A stretch of 64,000 nt of DNA, from contig NZ_MTQO01000040.1 of NCBI RefSeq assembly GCF_001984155.1, forward strand, positions 1-64,000, in the 5' to 3' direction. The translations under genes were made by a program, and so were the position numbers. The notes beneath the pieces are model-generated. The model was not told where the DNA came from and made no database searches. It saw only the letters and a list, made by a program, of their open reading frames with translations. Of the stretch, positions 59,903 to 64,000 are shown in pieces (position 1 is the first letter of the stretch; every line of letters starts with the position of its first letter). This stretch comes from Actinosynnema sp. ALI-1.44 (GTDB lineage Bacteria > Actinomycetota > Actinomycetes > Mycobacteriales > Pseudonocardiaceae).

Positions 59903-60969
59903 CCGGTGGCTGGCACGAGGGAGACCCGGCGGGACGTCGGCGCTGGGTCTCCCTCCGGCAGCCGCTCGAACTGGAATCCGGCGACCTGCTGCCGGACGTG
60001 CGGATCGCGTACGAGACATGGGGCCTGCCCAACGCCTCGAAGTCCAACGCGGTCCTGGTGCTGCACGCGCTGACAGGCGACAGCCACGTGGCCGGGCCGG
60101 GCGAACCCGGCTGGTGGGACGGGCTGATCGGCCCGGGCAAAGCGCTCGACACCAACCACTACTTCGTCGTGGTGCCGAACGTCCTCGGCGGGTGCCAGGG
60201 CAGCACCGGGCCGTCCAGCATCGCGGCCGACGGGAAAGCCTGGGGAAGCAGATTCCCGGCGCTGACCGTGCGTGACCAGGTCGCCGCCGAGGCGCTTTTC
60301 GCCGACGAGCTGGGAATCCCGTCATGGGCCGCGGTGCTCGGCGGGTCGATGGGCGGCATGCGGGCGATCGAATGGGCGGTGACACACCCCACGCGAGTGT
60401 CCACCTTGTTGCTGCTCGCCTGTCCAGCGGCGGCATCCGCCGAACAGATCGCGTGGACGGCGCCCCAACTGGCGGCGATCCGCAACGACCCGGAATGGCT
60501 AGGCGGGGACTACCACGCCCGCTCGTCAGGTCCGGCGACCGGCCTGGGGATCGCCAGGCAGATCGCGCACGTGACATACCGAAGCGAACCCGAAATGGCC
60601 ACCCGCTTCGGCCGTACCGTGCAGGACGACGGCCGATTCGCCGTAGAGTCCTATTTGGACTACCTGGCCGCGAAGCTGGTCCGGCGGTTCGACGCGGGCA
60701 GCTACGTCGTGCTCACCCAGGCGATGAACTCCCACGACGTCGGCAGGGGCAGGGGCGGTGTCCCCGCGGCTTTGAGCCGTGTGCGGGCCCGGACCGTCGT
60801 TGCCGGTATCGACAGCGACCGGTTGTATCCGTTGTCCCAGCAAATCGAGCTGGCTCAGGGTATTCCGGGGGCTGGGGAGGTTCGGGTGGTGAATTCTCCC
60901 CACGGGCATGATGCTTTTCTGATCGAAACCGGTCAGGTTTCTGCTTTCGTCAAGGAGTTGCTGGGGTAG
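59899..60969 (+). CDS. metX: Homoserine O-acetyltransferase
   Basis: The 356-residue alpha/beta-hydrolase-fold enzyme acetylates homoserine with acetyl-CoA, supplying MetY. LHALTGDSHVAG, VVPNVLGGCQGSTGPSS, LGGSMGGMRAIEWA with nucleophile S150, and SPHGHDAFLIE with the catalytic His are the family marks. The GTG at 59899 overlaps the metY stop. It completes the direct-sulfhydrylation route from homoserine to homocysteine. A shortened copy of the dispersed repeat follows directly after the stop. Confidence 0.95.
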   Translation: MTGGWHEGDPAGRRRWVSLRQPLELESGDLLPDVRIAYETWGLPNASKSNAVLVLHALTGDSHVAGPGEPGWWDGLIGPGKALDTNHYFVVVPNVLGGCQGSTGPSSIAADGKAWGSRFPALTVRDQVAAEALFADELGIPSWAAVLGGSMGGMRAIEWAVTHPTRVSTLLLLACPAAASAEQIAWTAPQLAAIRNDPEWLGGDYHARSSGPATGLGIARQIAHVTYRSEPEMATRFGRTVQDDGRFAVESYLDYLAAKLVRRFDAGSYVVLTQAMNSHDVGRGRGGVPAALSRVRARTVVAGIDSDRLYPLSQQIELAQGIPGAGEVRVVNSPHGHDAFLIETGQVSAFVKELLG

Positions 60970-60990
60970 TCCGGGTCCTTCCGGACTTCC

Positions 60991-61045
60991 CCCTCGCCGG
61001 GAGGCAGACCTCTGGGCGGGGGACACCCCGAAGGCTTTCTGCGCT
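60991..61045 (+). repeat. Dispersed repeat, copy C (internally deleted)
   Basis: The left part (CCCTCGCCGGGAGGCAGACC) matches the left end of copies A and B, and GGACACCCCGAAGGC matches their right end, but the 190 or so bases in between are missing. It lies between metX and the converging hypothetical gene. The remaining sequence ends with TGCGCTTGTGCGC. Confidence 0.7.
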
Positions 61046-61063
61046 TGTGCGCTGGCCTGGCGC

Positions 61064-61564
61064 TCAGCCAAGGGCTGCGGTGATCCATTCGGACACGGCC
61101 AGTTCCCGGCTTGTGCACTCGGCGGCGAGTTTGATCGTCCACCGCAACGCCTGCATCATCACCATGGCCATCTCGGCTGGTGCGGCGTTCGCCAGTGCTA
61201 TCTCGATCTGGTCCTTCGCGGCCTCCGTGTCGCCGTGCACTTCGGCGAGCAGGGTGCGGACAGCTGTGCGTACGGGTGGGTCCGCCTCGTCGATCGGGAC
61301 TTCCTTGCCCTCGTCGTCGTAGACCTGCATCTTCACCGGCGCTGTGCCGCCGCTGCCCAGTGCCGCCACCATCCCGCTGCATTCGCGGAACAGCATCAGC
61401 ATCAGGTCGGTCGCTTCTTCGCGGCCCCTGTCCTCGGCGAAGGCTGTCATCCGCTCCACCGCCAGCGTGTCCTCGCCTGCGTGCATCGACGCCAGCGCCT
61501 GGCTTGCCGCTTCGATGAGGCCTTGCGGTTGCTCGGAGTTCGGGTCCACTAGGACATCTTCCAA
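61064..61564 (-). CDS. Hypothetical helical protein
   Basis: I do not recognise this 166-residue acidic, largely helical protein. It contains SQALASMHAGEDTLAVERM, a methionine-rich segment (TDLMLMLFRECSGM), MQVYDDEGKEVPIDEADPP, and a helical end with AEMAMVMMQALRW. The ATG at 61564 overlaps GGAAG; a GTG five codons in, with that GGAAG as its ribosome site, is just as likely. It stands alone between metX and the GGDEF gene, about 80 bases behind the latter's stop in the same direction. Confidence 0.65.
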   Translation of the reverse strand: MEDVLVDPNSEQPQGLIEAASQALASMHAGEDTLAVERMTAFAEDRGREEATDLMLMLFRECSGMVAALGSGGTAPVKMQVYDDEGKEVPIDEADPPVRTAVRTLLAEVHGDTEAAKDQIEIALANAAPAEMAMVMMQALRWTIKLAAECTSRELAVSEWITAALG

Positions 61565-61642
61565 CAGCGGGCGTGCCGGATGACAAGACCGGGCATGTGA
61601 TCCGTCACCCGGTTGGATGATCTACCATTGGCGCCGGTAACT

Positions 61643-63781
61643 TCAGGCCCCGTTCACTGACGGGGCCGTGCGTTCAGGGAGCACACTCTCCAGATCCCCC
61701 GGAACTCCGGCGAAATCGCCCTGACCGCGGGTCACCCCGAGTGCGTGCCACCACGCTGCGGCCTGCGGCGTCGCCAGGTCTGCCGCGCTCACCACCGCGC
61801 CTGACTGCCTGAGGTTGCTGATCATTCCCCGAGTGACCCTGGTCAGCAGGGAGTCCGGTTTGCGTAGGTCTGGCCGGTTGCGCACGAGCGAACCCGCCAG
61901 GATCACCGACTGGATCCGTTCGTCGTCCACGACCGCGAACTCGGTCTGGCTGCCGGTGAACTCGTGCAGCCCGACGACCACCCCGTTGTCCCGGATCGCC
62001 TGGAGGTTCGACTGCGCCTCGCCGCGGTTGGCGACCACCGCCCGTGCGTCGAGCGCGATCTCCAGCCGGCTGGGCGACAGGCCGCTCGTGCCGAGCATCC
62101 TGTTCAGCACCGCTGCCAGGTTGCCGTCGGACGACTGCATCTCGGTCAGCCGGAACCTCAGCACCAGGTCACCGATGCCGCGGTCGACCACCTCGTTGAC
62201 TGCCCGCATCGCCGCCCACGGTCCGATCGTCAGGGACATGCCGGTGCTCTCGGCCATCTCGCGGCACCGGTCGTGGCCGATCACGCCCTCGGTGGGGTGG
62301 TTCCAGCGCAGCAGCACCTCCAGCGCCGTCACGCGCTCGTCCGCCAGGTCGACCACCCGCTGGTACTCGCAGTCGAGCTCACCCATCTCCCACGCGCCGG
62401 GCATGGCCGCGGTCAGGGCGAAGAGCTCCTTCTGCTCGTGGTCCTCGTGGACGTTGTGCGCCTCCCACTGGCGCTTGCCGACGGCCTTGGCGCGTCGCAT
62501 CGTGGAGTTCGCCGCACGCAACAGGTCCAGCCTGCCGTGCGCCCGGCCGACGTGCTGGGCGACACCGATGCTCACGCACACCGCCACGCCCGTCTCGCCG
62601 ATGAACGTCGGCTCGGCCAGCCGTTCGTTGATCTGGTCGATCAGCGTCTGGTAGTGCGGCACGTCCGGGGAGTTCTCCAGCAGGATCGCGAACTCGTCGC
62701 CGCCGACCCGGCCGACCACCGCGTTGTAGTTCTCGACGATCCCGCGCAGCTCGTTGGCGACCACCTGCAGCATCCGGTCACCGGCGAGGTGGCCGAGGCC
62801 GTTGTTGATCACCGAGAACGAGTCGATGCCGACGTGCAGCAGCGTGATCGACGTCCCGGGGCCCGCGCCCTCGAGCACGGCGTCCAGTTTGGACTGGAAG
62901 TGCTGGCGGTTCGCGACGCCGGTGAGCATGTCGCGCACCGACTGGTGACCGAGCTGGTTCTGCAAGGCCTGCAGCTCACTGAGGTTCTCGACCATCGTGA
63001 CGTGGTACGCGGGCTCGCCGTTCACGTCACGCAACAACGAGATCACGAGGTAGACCCACGCGATGGTGCCGTCGTGGCGGACCATCCGGCGGCGTTCCCT
63101 GATCCGCGGCATGATGCCCTCGGTCACCTCGCGGTACGAGATCACCACGTCGTCGGCGTCCTCCGGCGGGAACAGCTCGCGCACGTTGCGGTTGGCCAGT
63201 TCCGGCTCCGGGCACTCCAGGATGTGCGCGAGGGCCGAGTTGGTCTGCACGAGGTTGCCCGCCATGTCGGTCAGCGCCATGCCGATCGCGGAGGCGTGGA
63301 AGACCTCCTCGAACCGGTCGTTCGCGGCCCGCTCGCGCCGTTCGGCCTCCCGCTTGGACTTCAGCAGCGCCTGCTTGATGTGCTCCTGCTGGTCCAGCGT
63401 GCGCAGCCGCATCGCGTTCGAGTAACCCGTGGCCAGGTTGGACACCAGTCCGACCACCTTCTCGGCCAGCTCGCGGTCGTTGTGGGCGTCCGTGTCGAAC
63501 AGCAGTGCGCTCGCCAGCTTCTCGACCGTGCACTGCAGGCTCTCGGGGCCGGTGAAGTCGTTGTGCACCAACGCACTGCCCACGGTGATCGCCACAGACG
63601 GATCGAACAGCTCGGCGGTCAGCGCGTTCGCCAGGGTGTTCACCTGATCCAACAGGAACTGTTCCATCTCGTCGGCCGTCATGGGGACGTAGGCGGTCCG
63701 GCCGATCACGTGCGCCCACGCCCTGGCGACCTCGGCACGCCTGCGGGCGCGCTCCGGGTCAAGGGGGACCGGCGCGGTCAC
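61643..63781 (-). CDS. PAS-GGDEF diguanylate cyclase with degenerate EAL
   Basis: The roughly 712-residue protein has an N-terminal helical sensor part (about 1-150), a PAS domain (about 165-275), GGDEF (about 290-450) and an EAL-like domain. The GGDEF motif VGGDEFAILLE near 359 is intact, so cyclase activity is likely. In the EAL-like domain the first motif is LEVLLRW and the DDFGTG loop is replaced by LHEFTGS near 604, so phosphodiesterase activity should be lost. No membrane helix is visible. GTG 63781 is the likely start with a distant AGGA; the frame to 63985 looks non-coding. Confidence 0.87.
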   Translation of the reverse strand: MTAPVPLDPERARRRAEVARAWAHVIGRTAYVPMTADEMEQFLLDQVNTLANALTAELFDPSVAITVGSALVHNDFTGPESLQCTVEKLASALLFDTDAHNDRELAEKVVGLVSNLATGYSNAMRLRTLDQQEHIKQALLKSKREAERRERAANDRFEEVFHASAIGMALTDMAGNLVQTNSALAHILECPEPELANRNVRELFPPEDADDVVISYREVTEGIMPRIRERRRMVRHDGTIAWVYLVISLLRDVNGEPAYHVTMVENLSELQALQNQLGHQSVRDMLTGVANRQHFQSKLDAVLEGAGPGTSITLLHVGIDSFSVINNGLGHLAGDRMLQVVANELRGIVENYNAVVGRVGGDEFAILLENSPDVPHYQTLIDQINERLAEPTFIGETGVAVCVSIGVAQHVGRAHGRLDLLRAANSTMRRAKAVGKRQWEAHNVHEDHEQKELFALTAAMPGAWEMGELDCEYQRVVDLADERVTALEVLLRWNHPTEGVIGHDRCREMAESTGMSLTIGPWAAMRAVNEVVDRGIGDLVLRFRLTEMQSSDGNLAAVLNRMLGTSGLSPSRLEIALDARAVVANRGEAQSNLQAIRDNGVVVGLHEFTGSQTEFAVVDDERIQSVILAGSLVRNRPDLRKPDSLLTRVTRGMISNLRQSGAVVSAADLATPQAAAWWHALGVTRGQGDFAGVPGDLESVLPERTAPSVNGA

Positions 63782-64000
63782 GGGGCGTTGTCCTGCGGGT
63801 GCGCAGGTGTTGAGCCCTGTGTCGGAATCACAACGCACCTCTTGCGGTCGGGGCAACGGGTATTCCTGGGATTTTCGGTGAGCTACTCGCAGATATCGGA
63901 CACGCTCGGCTGTGGGATTACCGCCGTATGGGCAATCGTCGGCGTCGACGAGACGGGCTACTCGATCGATCCACGGCTGCTGCACACCTCTCGGTCCGTT
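63782..64000. other. Upstream region at the right edge
   Basis: This stretch upstream of the GGDEF gene has no gene I can support. It should hold that gene's promoter, and AT-rich words such as TTCGGTGAGCTACTCGC are present, but no promoter element could be fixed. Confidence 0.45.

Noticed and set aside
1-64000. CRISPR arrays, tRNA or rRNA genes
   Set aside because: I saw no regularly spaced 24-40 base repeats with spacers, no cloverleaf with a T-loop GGTTCGA-type box, and no rRNA sequence.

Overview
The window is high-GC actinobacterial DNA, most likely from the order Pseudonocardiales (an Amycolatopsis or Kibdelosporangium type of organism). Pointers are the sigR-rsrA / bL37 / pdtaS / whiB1 / diacylglycerol-kinase block in the order known from mycobacteria, a Kgd-type 2-oxoglutarate enzyme, a nickel superoxide dismutase with its maturation peptidase, many GTG and TTG starts, and operon junctions that overlap as ATGA or GTGA. 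Placement below order level is inference.

Layout. 1-544 is a non-coding repeat region. 545-6065 is a conserved core block: YbaK, the redox sigma factor SigR with its zinc anti-sigma factor RsrA, the tiny ribosomal protein bL37, the sensor kinase PdtaS, WhiB1, a lipid kinase and a membrane protein. 6186-10438 holds a secreted serine protease, an orphan cyclodipeptide synthase, a histidine phosphatase, a GH19 chitinase behind a DasR-like operator, and a GNAT acetyltransferase.

10460-16129 looks like a 5.6-kb genomic island inserted at the 3' end of sodN: a 34-base exact direct repeat of the sodN terminus lies at both ends. Inside are two XRE-type regulators (one fused to a PLD-like/DUF5919 domain), a Nudix hydrolase, a four-cysteine protein, and an AT-richer two-gene operon coding for a ParA-type ATPase and a HEPN-like putative RNase. 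No integrase is visible. This ParA-HEPN pair is the best candidate for an undescribed (probably defence-type) system.

16097-26234 carries sodN and its peptidase, an RmlC-like epimerase, malic enzyme, a PAS-GGDEF-EAL protein, a four-gene osmoprotectant (OpuC/ProU-type) ABC operon and an NmrA-like protein. 26268-33933 is a histidine utilisation cluster: an IclR-type regulator diverges from hutH-hutU-(M20 amidohydrolase)-hutF-hutI, with a HutR-like operator between. No hutG is present, so the M20 enzyme may do that step. 33926-37571 has a ribbon-helix-helix regulator behind a helically phased array of repeats, a DUF4097 protein and a DrrAB-type ABC exporter. 37645-49677 carries a secreted alpha/beta-hydrolase, a DUF6104 protein, Kgd, a fused asymmetric ABC exporter, a second ABC transporter and two small proteins.

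49678-53687 is the alanine dehydrogenase/PucR regulator pair between inverted copies of a hairpin-containing repeat, beside a second copy of the repeat from the left edge. 53688-63781 holds two VOC proteins with a PadR regulator, an AAA ATPase, an SGNH esterase, a flavin monooxygenase, metY-metX, a hypothetical protein and a second GGDEF protein with a degenerate EAL domain. No tRNA, rRNA, CRISPR array or transposase was seen.
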